This document shows positions 8,581 through 17,764 of a stretch of DNA of 64,000 nucleotides, piece after piece. The stretch lies in contig CANJZE010000016.1 of the NCBI GenBank assembly GCA_947479455.1, positions 42,332 to 106,331 of the forward strand, written 5' to 3'. Both the position numbers and the translations under genes were made by a program. Source of the stretch: Bacteroidota bacterium (GTDB lineage Bacteria; Bacteroidota; Bacteroidia; Chitinophagales; LD1). The first letter of the stretch is position 1; every line of letters begins with the position of its first letter. The notes under the pieces are model-generated. The model worked only from the letters and a program-made list of their open reading frames with translations. It had not been told where the DNA came from and ran no database searches.

Positions 8581-9657
8581 CTATATTTCAGTTTCGGAAA
8601 GTTCAAAGTTGATAATTCCCCAGTCATCAGTGTTTGTGTTGAACGAACATTTTTGATTCATCATCACCGCACCGTTTTTAAGCAGGTGATGATACATCAG
8701 ATTCATATCATGATTCTCTTTATCAAAATCAAATCTGCGCTCATGCTCCTGATGATAAACCAACCATGGAAGATTTTTTTGTTTCACTCCGCTCACTGCT
8801 GTCATTAATAAATGTAGCGAATCGGTATGCGTTGCAATCCATGTATCTTCAGGATAACCTCTTTCCTTCAACCAGCTTTCTTTATCCATCAGAAAAAAAT
8901 CGCCCGATGCATTGCAGGCATATTGAAACGTAAACAATTCTTCGGAGTATGGAACACGAAAGATGCGGGTGATTTTTCGAAACGGATAAATGGAAGTGTA
9001 AAAAAATCTGCGAATGAAATTATAAGCCGTAAGCAAACGGAAAGTTGTGTGCAATTGAAAAGGCGGACGGAGCAGATACGTACCCCCGCGCATGAAAAAT
9101 TTAAAAACGTTTTGCTGAATCTGATGAAGAAACTGTTTTGCATCACCTCCAAAAACTAATTTCTCTTTCGCACTAAAATCAACTCTCGTTGACCGATAAA
9201 AAACTCCTTCTTCTAAATTCTGCTTTGACATAAATTCGAAAATCTGCGGGTCGAAAACCACATCAGCATTTGTGCACAGAATAAATTTTCCGTTTGCTCT
9301 TCGTATGCCTGCGTTCTTCGCAATGAATTCAAAAAACGGAACGGGCTTGCGCAATTCTTCTTCCACCAACAGTTCATGAATTTCATTCGACACTTCAATA
9401 ATGCGCGTTGAAATAAATTCTGTTCGCGCAGGAAATTTTATCATTTCCTCAATGGCTGCATTATCATCTACAGGATTGTAATTCGCGAAAACAATTTCGG
9501 TTGGCAAACGAAAATGATTCACCCAATGATTTATCCAATCGAGTGTGTTTTGCAAGCGCTGATTGAAATCGCCACCATAGTTGTCGTTTCGCCCGGCAAT
9601 AACAATACTTAAATACGGCTTGTTCAATTTGTCAATGGTTCTTTTCGAGTAGCTCAA
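8581..9657 (-). CDS. Glycosyltransferase-like GT-A protein (paralogue B)
   Basis: A 358-residue paralogue of the downstream gene at 7538-8578. PYLSIVIAGRNDNYGGDF is at about 14-31 and the nucleotide-binding-like segment FILCTNADVVFD at about 129-140. Relative to paralogue A it has a basic, aromatic-rich insertion around residues 185-235 (FFMRGGTYLLRPPFQLH and following), which may form a membrane-associating loop. The start used (MSYSKRTIDK) overlaps the upstream SGNH gene by 26 bp. Tandem duplication followed by divergence is the simplest origin for the pair, suggesting two sequential sugar additions. Substrate unknown. Confidence 0.72.
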   Translation of the reverse strand: MSYSKRTIDKLNKPYLSIVIAGRNDNYGGDFNQRLQNTLDWINHWVNHFRLPTEIVFANYNPVDDNAAIEEMIKFPARTEFISTRIIEVSNEIHELLVEEELRKPVPFFEFIAKNAGIRRANGKFILCTNADVVFDPQIFEFMSKQNLEEGVFYRSTRVDFSAKEKLVFGGDAKQFLHQIQQNVFKFFMRGGTYLLRPPFQLHTTFRLLTAYNFIRRFFYTSIYPFRKITRIFRVPYSEELFTFQYACNASGDFFLMDKESWLKERGYPEDTWIATHTDSLHLLMTAVSGVKQKNLPWLVYHQEHERRFDFDKENHDMNLMYHHLLKNGAVMMNQKCSFNTNTDDWGIINFELSETEI

Positions 9658-10885
9658 TCAAAAATTTGCTGTAAGTTATCTGTCCTTCATCGTTAAAGTG
9701 ACCATCATCTGAACGGTAATCACGAATGCTTAATGAAGCGGGGTAAAAATAATTTTGTTGCGGAAAAAGATTTTTGTACTCGCTAACCTTTGACAAGCGA
9801 AGTGTTTTCCGTTCGGGAATAATGGCGAGAATAAAGCGCGAATTGTTTTTTGCGCACAGCGTTTCTATTTGTTTCATCAGCAAGTTTGCCGTTGGTTCCA
9901 TTTGCTCTCTGCTCAATTCGCTAGAGAAATATTCTTTGTATTCCTCGGGACAATCCCACACCCAGCCAAACTTTCTGAAAGTCATCCAAAGCAAAGTAGT
10001 GATTGATGTTTTAGACCAAACTGTTTTGAAAACATCAGCATGTGAAAGGTGAGAGTTCTTCGCCATGAAATCGTAAGCGGCTTTTGCATCGGAAAAATAA
10101 GTGGTGTAAGGACAGGCAATTAAATTGCCAGCATTAGTAGCAAAGAAAATTGGTTTGTACGGTTCCGCCTTTCTTTCAAAATACTGCACATCATTACCCA
10201 AATAAAAATTGACAATCACCACATCGGGTTGTAGTAATGGAATATATTTTTCGGCAATAGCAGCATACTGCGCAGGGTCAGCTCCGCTTATGCCTGCGTT
10301 GTAAACGGCATATTCTTTCGACAATAAAATATCGGAAAATGAATTGGTGATGTCCGATGCGGAATGCCCCCAGGTGAATGAATCACCAATCAACAGAATT
10401 TTCTTTTTGGCAGAACGATACTGTTTGAACTCAACACTTCTGAACCCATCGCTGTTAACCGGATGTTCTACATAATTCTTCACTGCTTCATGAAAATCAT
10501 TCTCTCCATTAACTTCTGCTTTTATTTGCTGATAACAAGCTGTGAGTTCATTATGCGTTTGCGAATTCATAAGACGCAAGCTTTCGTAGCCAAGCGAGTA
10601 AACTTCATACACTAACGAATCAGGAATATTTCTGTCGGCTTTGTAATCAGTATCATTTTTGTGCTGCTGAATAACGGAATCAATCCAATGCTTTGAATTC
10701 GCATCTACTTTAAAAATTCCGTTGCTGTCAGCATTGAAACCATAATGAGCCGAGAGGTGTTCTACTTCTTTATTCCAGGGAGAGTAAGCAATTTTACCGG
10801 GCTTGTAGCCCGCCATGCGCAAAGCCATTTCAGCAACTGCGAAAAAGAAAACGAAAACAAAAATTGATTTGAATAAACTTCGCAT
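9632..10885 (-). CDS. SGNH/GDSL hydrolase-like protein, membrane anchored
   Basis: A 417-residue protein with one N-terminal hydrophobic helix (SIFVFVFFFAVAEMALRMAG, about 7-26), predicted to place the rest in the periplasm. The SGNH block I is ILLIGDSFTWGHSASD (about 164-179), with the nucleophile Ser in GDS. The block V His/Asp pair is near the C-terminus in SDDGHFNDEG (about 395-405). Such proteins act as esterases or O-acyltransferases on glycans. As the first gene of the minus-strand glycan operon it may acylate or deacylate the polymer, but this is inferred from context only. Downstream overlap with the glycosyltransferase gene supports one transcript. Confidence 0.78.
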   Translation of the reverse strand: MRSLFKSIFVFVFFFAVAEMALRMAGYKPGKIAYSPWNKEVEHLSAHYGFNADSNGIFKVDANSKHWIDSVIQQHKNDTDYKADRNIPDSLVYEVYSLGYESLRLMNSQTHNELTACYQQIKAEVNGENDFHEAVKNYVEHPVNSDGFRSVEFKQYRSAKKKILLIGDSFTWGHSASDITNSFSDILLSKEYAVYNAGISGADPAQYAAIAEKYIPLLQPDVVIVNFYLGNDVQYFERKAEPYKPIFFATNAGNLIACPYTTYFSDAKAAYDFMAKNSHLSHADVFKTVWSKTSITTLLWMTFRKFGWVWDCPEEYKEYFSSELSREQMEPTANLLMKQIETLCAKNNSRFILAIIPERKTLRLSKVSEYKNLFPQQNYFYPASLSIRDYRSDDGHFNDEGQITYSKFLIELLEKNH

Positions 10886-10977
10886 CGAACAAATTATGCT
10901 TAAAATTATCGCTTAAACGAGCCGCAAAATATACTTTGCACTCTATCTTTCGAATTAAATATCAGAATCTGTTGCGC

Positions 10978-11868
10978 ATGAAAATTACTTTCAAACTTCT
11001 TCTCAGCTTTCTTCTTTTCTGTAACATAGCAAACAGTCAGGTTATGCAGGATTCAACCGCTTGGTTCAGTCACAAGCATGTGATGGACTCCTATATAGGC
11101 AACATGAAAACCGACTTGGAGAAAACAAGTTTCCTCAGAAAGTATGCTTGCGCTTTGATTATTACCGGAAGCTATCCGAACTACTGGTGCGATAATTACC
11201 ACAAGGTGCAGGACATACGTTGGTTTGAGTTGCCGCGTTATTTCGACATTTTTTCCAATGACAGCGGCACAGCAAAATGTGGGTTGACGAGTTATTTTTT
11301 CGGAGCATTGCTTTCGCATTATGGCTTTGAGTCGTATCTGTATAACATGAGCGCGAACGATGGTGGGTGCACGCACCAAACTACTTTGGTTTACATCAAC
11401 GATGGCGAAAGGCGAAAACTGATTTGTGAGGATGCATTTTACAATTTCACTATTACGGATGACGAAGGAAACCCGAAAGATTTTTTTGAAATGCTTGCTG
11501 AGTTAAAAAGCGGGAGCACCAATGCCGTGATTAAAAGTGATACTGCCATTTCAAAAATGATTGTTCCTTCGGCTTTGTTTAATACCGCTAAGTTGCCAAA
11601 AGAAACTGTCGCAAACCTCCTGAACATTTCAAAATTGAAAAACGCAAAAACCGAACAGAGCTATCAACTGATTCAGTATCAAAAATCTTTTTCGACCATG
11701 ACAAAAATGGATCCACGCGCTAAATTTGAGAATGAATGCTTGGCGGGAATAGAGAAAGCGGGCTATTCGAGAAACTTCCTATACATGTTTCTGTTGCAAT
11801 TAGGCGATTTGTATAGTAAGAATGAGGTGAGTTACCTTCAGGCAAAAATCAATGCCATACTCAAATAA
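10978..11868 (+). CDS. Secreted transglutaminase-like (Cys-His-Asp) protein, function unknown
   Basis: A 296-residue protein from the ATG at 10978; a TTG at 10936 is possible but places extra residues before a good signal peptide (MKITFKLLLSFLLFCNIANS). The order TAKCGLTSYFFGALL ... CTHQTTLVYIN ... ICEDAFYNF looks like the Cys, His, Asp triad of the transglutaminase/papain-like fold. Related Cys-His-Asp proteins occur beside polysaccharide genes in Bacteroidota. It is divergent from the glycan operon, separated by about 90 bp. Substrate unknown; a peptidase, amidase or cross-linking role is possible. The fold assignment is by eye, hence moderate confidence. Confidence 0.62.
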   Translation: MKITFKLLLSFLLFCNIANSQVMQDSTAWFSHKHVMDSYIGNMKTDLEKTSFLRKYACALIITGSYPNYWCDNYHKVQDIRWFELPRYFDIFSNDSGTAKCGLTSYFFGALLSHYGFESYLYNMSANDGGCTHQTTLVYINDGERRKLICEDAFYNFTITDDEGNPKDFFEMLAELKSGSTNAVIKSDTAISKMIVPSALFNTAKLPKETVANLLNISKLKNAKTEQSYQLIQYQKSFSTMTKMDPRAKFENECLAGIEKAGYSRNFLYMFLLQLGDLYSKNEVSYLQAKINAILK

Positions 11869-11870
11869 AT

Positions 11871-11903
11871 AACATCTAAAAAGTTCGAAACTTTTTAGAT
11901 GTT
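11871..11903. repeat. Perfect 15-bp stem hairpin upstream of apt
   Basis: The arms (AACATCTAAAAAGTT and its exact reverse complement) are separated by a 3-nt loop, starting 2 bp after the preceding stop codon and ending 6 bp before the apt start. There is no U-tract of terminator type after it, so it may be a repeat element or an attenuating hairpin for apt. Confidence 0.85.
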
Positions 11904-11909
11904 CGCTAC

Positions 11910-12446
11910 ATGACACTTCAACAAAAATTAGACCTCGCTATTCGCAATGTTCCCGATTTTCCAAAACCGGGAATTCAGTTCAAAGATATTACTCCTATTT
12001 TTTTAGATGCAAAACTCTGTGATGAAATAGCAGAAAGCATCGTCAATAACTTTTTGCATAATCACGGAAAGGTAGATGCCGTTTGTGCTATTGAAAGCCG
12101 CGGATTTTTTATTGGTATTTTGATTGCACAGAAACTAAACATTCCGCTTTTCCCGGTACGCAAAAAAGGGAAACTTCCTGCGGAAACAAAATCGTTTACT
12201 TACGATTTGGAATACGGAACTGCCACGCTCGAAATTCATACAGGCGTTGTAAAACCAAAATGGAATGTGATGATTCACGATGACCTTTTAGCAACCGGAG
12301 GTACCGCCATGGCAGCAGCCGAGTTGGTGCAAATGGAAGGGGGAAACGTAGCAGGTTTTTCATTCATTGCCGAATTGGATTTTCTGAATGGTAAGGATAA
12401 AATTCTGCCTTACTCCGGTAACATTGTTTCGCTGATAAACTATTAA
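11910..12446 (+). CDS. apt: Adenine phosphoribosyltransferase
   Basis: A 178-residue type I phosphoribosyltransferase converting adenine plus PRPP to AMP in purine salvage, cytoplasmic. FPKPGIQFKDITP (about 17-29) is the Apt N-terminal signature. CAIESRGFFIG (about 58-68) and the PRPP loop VMIHDDLLATGGTA (about 124-137) are complete. Length matches the family. The start codon lies 6 bp after a perfect hairpin, so access of ribosomes could be influenced by that structure. It is followed on the same strand by an unrelated acyl-CoA dehydrogenase gene after 84 bp. Confidence 0.96.
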   Translation: MTLQQKLDLAIRNVPDFPKPGIQFKDITPIFLDAKLCDEIAESIVNNFLHNHGKVDAVCAIESRGFFIGILIAQKLNIPLFPVRKKGKLPAETKSFTYDLEYGTATLEIHTGVVKPKWNVMIHDDLLATGGTAMAAAELVQMEGGNVAGFSFIAELDFLNGKDKILPYSGNIVSLINY

Positions 12447-12530
12447 GAAGCGCAGGCAAAATTTCTATATTCGCCACCTAAATTTTGTTATAACAAGTAA
12501 CCCTTAACCCGCAACTTTTAAACCAACGAT

Positions 12531-13724
12531 ATGAGCGCTATTGCCCCTTCAGAAATTTCTACCGGAATGAATTTCGATTACAACGAGAATCAGAAAATGA
12601 TTACGCAAACCATTAAGGACTTTGCCGAAAAAGAAATTCGTCCGCACTTTATGAAGTGGGATGAAGAGCAGATTTTTCCACGCGATTTGTTTTACAAAAT
12701 GGGAGAACTCGGTTTTCTCGGAGTTTATATTCCTGAAAAATATTCGGGTTCTGGCCTTTCGTATTTTGAATATGTAACGGTAGTTTCTGAAATTTCGAAA
12801 GTGTGTGGAAGCATTGGGCTTTCTACGGCTGCACATAACTCGCTTTGCACCGGACATATTTACTACCACGGTACTGAGGAGCAGAAGAAAAAATATTTGC
12901 CAAAGCTTGCCACTGGTGAATGGATTGGTGCATGGGCCTTGACCGAAGCTAACACAGGAAGTGACGCGATGCGCATGAAAGTAACTGCAAAGAAAGTTGA
13001 TGGAGGCTGGGTGCTGAACGGAAACAAAAACTGGATTACACACGGTGCAACAGGCGATGTGGTGGTTGCTATTGTCCGCACTGGCGAATTGCTCGATACC
13101 AAAGGCATGACTGCTTTTATTATTGAGCGCGGAACCAAAGGATTGAAAGCTGGAAAGAAAGAAAACAAACTTGGCATGAGAGCTTCGGAAACTGCCGAAG
13201 TAATTTTTGAAGATTGTTTTGTGCCCGATGAAAATGTGGTGGGTGGCGAAAAAGAAATTGGAAGAGGCTTTCAACAGGCCATGCAGATTTTGGATGGCGG
13301 AAGAATTTCTATTGCTGCGCTTGGTTTAGGAATTGCGAAAGGTGCGTACGAAGCAAGTGTGAAATATGCCAAGGAGCGCGAGCAGTTTGGTCAGCCGATT
13401 GCGAACTTTCAGGCAATTGCTTTTAAGCTGGCAGATATGGCTACAAAGATTGAAGCAGGCGAATTGCTCACCATGCAAGCCGCTTTCTTAAAGAACGAAC
13501 ACAAGAAAATGACTAAGGAATCTGCCTTTGCTAAATATTATACCAGCGAAGTAGCGGTGCAGGTTTCTACCGATGCCGTTCAGATTTTTGGCGGCTATGG
13601 TTACACCAAAGATTTCCCTGTAGAAAAATTCTACCGCGACAGCAAACTTTGCACTATTGGCGAAGGAACTTCGGAGATTCAGAAGTTGGTTATTTCGAGA
13701 GAGATAATGAAAGGGAACATTTAG
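12531..13724 (+). CDS. Acyl-CoA dehydrogenase, short-chain type
   Basis: A 397-residue FAD enzyme introducing the alpha-beta double bond into acyl-CoA in beta-oxidation, passing electrons to [19 protein letters not shown] (about 133-148) is the first signature. [20 protein letters not shown] (about 347-366) and the catalytic Glu in [11 protein letters not shown] (about 372-382) match short/branched-chain dehydrogenases. The annotated start gives a short N-terminal extension; MNFDYNENQ at residue 13 is an alternative start. A second, different acyl-CoA dehydrogenase lies at 40159-41337. The stop codon directly abuts the rpsU promoter. Confidence 0.92.
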   Translation: MSAIAPSEISTGMNFDYNENQKMITQTIKDFAEKEIRPHFMKWDEEQIFPRDLFYKMGELGFLGVYIPEKYSGSGLSYFEYVTVVSEISKVCGSIGLSTAAHNSLCTGHIYYHGTEEQKKKYLPKLATGEWIGAWALTEANTGSDAMRMKVTAKKVDGGWVLNGNKNWITHGATGDVVVAIVRTGELLDTKGMTAFIIERGTKGLKAGKKENKLGMRASETAEVIFEDCFVPDENVVGGEKEIGRGFQQAMQILDGGRISIAALGLGIAKGAYEASVKYAKEREQFGQPIANFQAIAFKLADMATKIEAGELLTMQAAFLKNEHKKMTKESAFAKYYTSEVAVQVSTDAVQIFGGYGYTKDFPVEKFYRDSKLCTIGEGTSEIQKLVISREIMKGNI

Positions 13725-13755
13725 TTTGGTTATTTAAGCGTAGTTTTTATTTTTG
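13725..13755 (+). promoter_or_regulatory. Bacteroidota-type promoter for rpsU
   Basis: The -33 element TTTG is at 13725-13728, a 19-bp spacer follows, and the -7 element TATTTTTG is at 13748-13755. This matches the TTTG/TAnnTTTG consensus of the Bacteroidota primary sigma factor. It lies 22 bp before the rpsU start codon and begins immediately after the preceding stop codon. Confidence 0.8.
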
Positions 13756-13777
13756 CCGTCCATAAATTTTAAAAAGC

Positions 13778-13972
13778 ATGTTAACTATTGACGCAAGAGA
13801 ATCGGATACTATTGATAAGGCATTGAAGAAGTATAAAAAGAAATTCGAAAAAGCGGGTTTCCTTCGTCAGCTTCGCGAGCGCCAGGTATTTATTAAACCA
13901 AGCATTAAACGCAGACAAACGGTGTTGCATGCAGCTTATATTGAAACATTAAAGAGAGAAGCAGAAGGTTAG
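13778..13972 (+). CDS. rpsU: 30S ribosomal protein bS21
   Basis: A 64-residue, strongly basic protein. The sequence (LTIDARESDTIDKALKKYKK, then FLRQLRERQVFIKPSIKRR) is typical of Bacteroidota S21. It binds near the 3' end of 16S rRNA on the small-subunit platform. It has its own promoter at 13725-13755 and a downstream hairpin at 13994-14025. It is followed by the Xer recombinase gene, a neighbourhood often seen in Bacteroidota, though here tuf lies elsewhere in the window. Confidence 0.96.
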   Translation: MLTIDARESDTIDKALKKYKKKFEKAGFLRQLRERQVFIKPSIKRRQTVLHAAYIETLKREAEG

Positions 13973-13993
13973 TCTTCTGTTTTCGAAAAATAT

Positions 13994-14025
13994 AAAAGCT
14001 CATTCTGTAAACAGGATGGGCTTTT
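13994..14025 (+). terminator. Terminator-like hairpin after rpsU
   Basis: A stem formed by AAAAGCTCATTCTGT and ACAGGATGGGCTTTT (with G-U pairs) is followed by a T-rich run, about 21 bp after the rpsU stop. It fits an intrinsic terminator. It opens the 322-bp gene-free gap 13973-14294, which otherwise holds a 7-bp word tract and no recognisable promoter. Confidence 0.72.
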
Positions 14026-14064
14026 TCTTTGGGGATTAGTCTTAATACGGCAAACACTACTTTT

Positions 14065-14099
14065 GATTAGCGATTGAAGATTAACGATTGCAGAATGCA
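14065..14099. repeat. Tandem word tract, 7 bp x 5
   Basis: Five degenerate 7-mers (GATTAGC, GATTGAA, GATTAAC, GATTGCA, GAATGCA). A partial inverted partner lies at about 14140-14160 (CTTCGTTAATC and following). It sits in the rpsU-xer gap. Confidence 0.7.
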
Positions 14100-14294
14100 G
14101 AAGTAAATACAAACTCTTCACATCGGTATTTGCCTTTCGCTTCGTTAATCTAAAATCGTTTCCGGTCAAGGCATCGGGATGAAACAACTCGTTGTTCGCA
14201 AATCAAGTAAGCACTCTTTCTCTCTAAGGACATATCGTTTCTCTTCGTTGAAATGTGTAATGAAACAGAATGAAATACGTTCTATGTTTGAATT

Positions 14295-15182
14295 ATGCAC
14301 GCGCAGGTTGAATCCTTTTTAAATTATATAGAGTTCGAGAAACGCTCTTCGAAGCATACGCATGTAGCGTATGCCACCGACCTGGCGCAGTTTGATCTTT
14401 TCTTAAAATCGTTCGAGCAGGAAATTGTTTTGGCTTCGCATATTGATATACGCAACTGGATCGTGAGTATGATGGAGCAGAAAATTTCTGCACGTAGTAT
14501 CAATCGTAAAATTTCTGCACTCAAATCGTTTTATAAATTTTTGCTGCGTAGAGGGGTGATTAAGAAAACGCCTCTCACAAAAGTGCAAACGCCCAAAACG
14601 GTGAAACGTCTTCCGGCTTTTGTGGAGCAAACCGGAACAACACGGCTGCTGAACGATATTGAATTCCCTGAAAATTACGAAGGCATGTTGGCGAAGATGG
14701 TGATTGAACTGCTTTACGGCACGGGCATGCGCAGAAGCGAGTTGATTCATTTGAAAGAAAGTGATGTAGATACTTACAATTCGCAACTTAAAGTTTTGGG
14801 TAAGCGAAATAAGGAACGCATTATTCCTATTCACAGCGAACTTCGCAATGCCATTAAAGTTTTTTTAGAGCAAAAGAAAAATTTGAAAGAAGAATCTGCT
14901 TCTGAAATTTATCTGCTCACCGATATGAAAGGAAACAAACTAAGCGAACGGTTTGTTTACAGCACGGTGAAAAAATATTTGAACCTTGTTACCACCCTTG
15001 AGAAAAAAAGTCCGCACACGCTGCGCCATACCTACGCCACGCACCTGTTAAACAATGGTGCCGATATCAACGCGGTGAAAGAATTGCTTGGTCACAGCAG
15101 TTTGGCCGCTACACAAGTGTATACTCATAACACCATTGATAAGTTGAAAAATATTTACAAGCAGGCGCACCCGAAGGCGTAA
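14295..15182 (+). CDS. xerC: Site-specific tyrosine recombinase, XerC/XerD type
   Basis: A 295-residue recombinase: an N-terminal SAM-like core-binding domain (about 1-85) and a C-terminal catalytic domain. Catalytic residues are visible: Arg in GTGMRRSEL (about 142-150), His and Arg in HTLRHTYATHLL (about 241-252), His in LLGHSSLAATQ (about 264-274), and the nucleophile Tyr in VYTHNTIDKLK (about 276). Length and compactness fit the housekeeping dimer-resolving XerC/D rather than a phage integrase. The rpsU neighbourhood is conserved for this gene in Bacteroidota. XerC versus XerD cannot be decided here. Confidence 0.88.
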   Translation: MHAQVESFLNYIEFEKRSSKHTHVAYATDLAQFDLFLKSFEQEIVLASHIDIRNWIVSMMEQKISARSINRKISALKSFYKFLLRRGVIKKTPLTKVQTPKTVKRLPAFVEQTGTTRLLNDIEFPENYEGMLAKMVIELLYGTGMRRSELIHLKESDVDTYNSQLKVLGKRNKERIIPIHSELRNAIKVFLEQKKNLKEESASEIYLLTDMKGNKLSERFVYSTVKKYLNLVTTLEKKSPHTLRHTYATHLLNNGADINAVKELLGHSSLAATQVYTHNTIDKLKNIYKQAHPKA

Positions 15183-15211
15183 TTAGAAAACCGAAGAAGT
15201 GTAAGTTGAAC

Positions 15212-16261
15212 TTATAAAATCAACATAGCATCGCCATACGAAAGAAATTTGTATTTCTCTTTCGCAGCGCTTTCATAAGCTTTCATTAATAAATCGTAAC
15301 CGCAAAACGCTGCCGCCATAATCATTAAGCTTGATTTTGGCGCGTGGAAATTAGTAAGCATCGTATTGGCAATACTAAAATCGTAAGGAGGATGTATGAA
15401 AAGATTGGTCCAGCCGTTGAATGGTTTTAAATAATGTTCGGCAGAAACTGCTGATTCAATAGCGCGCATCGAAGTGGTGCCTACTGCACAAATTCGGTTG
15501 CCATTATCTTTTGCATGGTTCACTGTTTTTACAGCTTTATCGGGAATGATAAATTCTTCTGCATCCATTTTATGTTTAGAAAGATCTTCTACATCAATAG
15601 TGCGGAAAGTTCCGAGACCTGTATGAAGCGTAACTTCAGCTAACTCTACGCCTTTAATTTCCATACGCTTTAATAACTCGCGGCTAAAGTGCATACCTGC
15701 AGTGGGAGCAGCCACAGCGCCTTCAACTCTTGCAAACACTGTTTGATAACGCTCGGCATCCAATGGCTCTACATCGCGCTTAATATATTTAGGTAGTGGT
15801 GTTTCGCCCAAACCAAAAAGCACCTTTTTGAATTTATCATAGTCGCCATCAAAAAGAAAACGGATAGTTCTTCCGCGCGAAGTGGTGTTGTCTACTACTT
15901 CAGCAATCAAATCATCATTGGCTCCGAAATACAATTTGTTTCCTACACGAATTTTACGAGCCGGATCCACCAACACATCCCACAGAAATTGTTTTTGGTT
16001 CAACTCACGCAAAAGAAACACTTCAATCTTGGCACCTGTTTTTTCTTTGGTTCCATAAAGGCGCGCAGGAAATACTTTTGTGTTATTCAGAATAAGCACA
16101 TCGCCATCGCCAAAATATTTGAGGATGTCGTGAAATTTTTTGTGTTCAATTTTTCCCGTTCTGCGGTCAATTACCATCAGTTTACTATCGTCACGGTTTT
16201 TTGCGGGATACTGCGCTACTGCGTCTTTTGGGATGTTGAATCCAAAGCTGGAGAGTTTCAT
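15212..16261 (-). CDS. queA: S-adenosylmethionine:tRNA ribosyltransferase-isomerase
   Basis: A 349-residue QueA, which transfers and isomerises the ribosyl part of SAM onto 7-aminomethyl-7-deazaguanine in tRNA to form epoxyqueuosine. Signatures present: [19 protein letters not shown] at the start, [14 protein letters not shown] (about 53-66), [10 protein letters not shown] (about 185-194), LHTGLGTF (about 212-219) and [10 protein letters not shown] (about 285-294). Full length. It has a good promoter (16325-16355) and convergently meets the xerC gene. A PTPS/QueD homologue lies at 21514-21927, so queuosine synthesis is likely in this organism. Confidence 0.96.
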   Translation of the reverse strand: MKLSSFGFNIPKDAVAQYPAKNRDDSKLMVIDRRTGKIEHKKFHDILKYFGDGDVLILNNTKVFPARLYGTKEKTGAKIEVFLLRELNQKQFLWDVLVDPARKIRVGNKLYFGANDDLIAEVVDNTTSRGRTIRFLFDGDYDKFKKVLFGLGETPLPKYIKRDVEPLDAERYQTVFARVEGAVAAPTAGMHFSRELLKRMEIKGVELAEVTLHTGLGTFRTIDVEDLSKHKMDAEEFIIPDKAVKTVNHAKDNGNRICAVGTTSMRAIESAVSAEHYLKPFNGWTNLFIHPPYDFSIANTMLTNFHAPKSSLMIMAAAFCGYDLLMKAYESAAKEKYKFLSYGDAMLIL

Positions 16262-16324
16262 GTTTTATGTTTTTGAATTTTACGGAATTCAAATTTTCAG
16301 AACGTTTCTGAATTTTCGAGGGCG

Positions 16325-16355
16325 CAAAAATAATCGGGGAATTGGATTTGACAAG
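16325..16355 (-). promoter_or_regulatory. Promoter for queA
   Basis: Read on the minus strand: CTTG, a 19-bp spacer, TATTTTTG, directly followed by CGCCCTC. The -7 element and GC-rich start region resemble those of rplU, rplM and the tRNA-tuf operon. Confidence 0.7.
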
Positions 16356-16426
16356 AAATGAATTGATTTTGCAAATGGCAAAGACAGTTCCGTGCTTCAC
16401 TACTAAGTTTTTCTTACGTTTGCCGC

Positions 16427-17755
16427 GTGAGTATTTTTCTACAAATTTTTTGGCAAAGTTTGGTTTTATCCTTCGCTGAAATACGCGCCTCCAAACTGCG
16501 CTCCACCCTTTCGCTCATAGGTATCAGCATCGGCATTCTATGCATTATATCGGTGCGCACAGCGGTAAATTCGATGGAAATGAATATTCAAAAATCGTTT
16601 GCCTCGCTGGGTAAAGATATTTTGTATGTGCAAAAATGGCCTTGGATTATGAGTCCTGATTATCCGTGGTGGAAATACATTAATCGCCCTTCCACTAATC
16701 GTAGAGAGTTGGAACAGTTACAACAAAAAATGAATGGTGCACGCAGCAGTTGTATCGTGTATCAGGCAGGTGGAGCTAATGTAATTTATGGCGACCATGT
16801 GGCAGAACGTGTACAGATATTGGGAGTATCATATGACTATAATCAAATTAAAGAAATAGAGTTTACGCAAGGGCGATACTTTACCTTGAGTGAAGCAAAC
16901 AATGCCCAAGCGGTTGCATTAATTGGCAGCACGGTGGCCGAAGCTTTGTTTGAAGGCAGAACGCATATTGAAGGAGAGCAGATTAAAATCAGGGGAGTAA
17001 AAGTAGCGGTGATAGGCGTGCTGAAAAAAGAAGGGAGCGATATGATTGGTCTGTCGCATGATAATGAGGTAATGGTGCCGTTTAGTTTCATGAGCATGTT
17101 TGTAAACATGAACGATATTGGTAATGACCCACTGCTCGAAATAGCGCCCAAACCGGGAGTGCCCATAGATGAATTGCGCTATGAATTGAAAGGGGCTATG
17201 CGCTCCATACGGAGGTTATCGCCTTATGAAGAAGATGATTTTGCCATTAATCAAATCAGTGTTTTCACCGAAGCCATCTCTTCTATTTTCTCCATCATTA
17301 ATATTGCCGGTTTGTTTATTGGCGGCTTTTCAATTCTGGTGGGAACCTTCGGCATTGCCAATATTATGTTTGTGAGCGTGCAGGAACGCGTGTATCAAAT
17401 TGGAATTAAAAAAGCCATGGGCGCGCGTAAGGTTTACATCTTGCTTGAATTTTTGTTGGAAGCTATTATGCTTTGTGTATTTGGTGGCTTGATAGGATTG
17501 CTGTTAGTGGTAATTGTTTTTCAGGTACTGGGATGGATAATTGCCAGCAACGGGTCCGATTTTGAATTTTATATAACTACACAGAACGTCATGATAGGTC
17601 TTTCTATTTCGATTGTGACCGGAATACTTGCGGGTTTTATTCCTGCCTGGAGTGCCGCGAACATGAAACCAGTAGATGCAATACGAGGTGAGGTGAGCGA
17701 TTTGTTTAAAGGGATGGGAAAAATATTCAACAGAGGAAAGGGAAAAGCGATTTAA
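16427..17755 (+). CDS. ABC transporter permease, MacB/FtsX family
   Basis: A 442-residue inner-membrane protein. It has an N-terminal helix (LRSTLSLIGISIGILCIISV, about 24-43), a large periplasmic MacB-type core domain (about 50-280), and three C-terminal helices (about 288-310, 345-370, 390-415). GVKVAVIGVLKKEGS and FGIANIMFVSVQERVYQIGI are family hallmarks. Such permeases work in lipoprotein or efflux mechanotransmission with an ATPase; none is adjacent here. The start is GTG at 16427, the only start keeping the full N-terminal helix in frame. Confidence 0.87.
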   Translation: MSIFLQIFWQSLVLSFAEIRASKLRSTLSLIGISIGILCIISVRTAVNSMEMNIQKSFASLGKDILYVQKWPWIMSPDYPWWKYINRPSTNRRELEQLQQKMNGARSSCIVYQAGGANVIYGDHVAERVQILGVSYDYNQIKEIEFTQGRYFTLSEANNAQAVALIGSTVAEALFEGRTHIEGEQIKIRGVKVAVIGVLKKEGSDMIGLSHDNEVMVPFSFMSMFVNMNDIGNDPLLEIAPKPGVPIDELRYELKGAMRSIRRLSPYEEDDFAINQISVFTEAISSIFSIINIAGLFIGGFSILVGTFGIANIMFVSVQERVYQIGIKKAMGARKVYILLEFLLEAIMLCVFGGLIGLLLVVIVFQVLGWIIASNGSDFEFYITTQNVMIGLSISIVTGILAGFIPAWSAANMKPVDAIRGEVSDLFKGMGKIFNRGKGKAI

Positions 17756-17764
17756 TGCATTTAT

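Noticed and set aside
14295..15182. Tyrosine recombinase considered as a mobile-element integrase
   Set aside because: Length, motifs and rpsU context fit housekeeping XerC/D; no phage genes or attachment repeats nearby.
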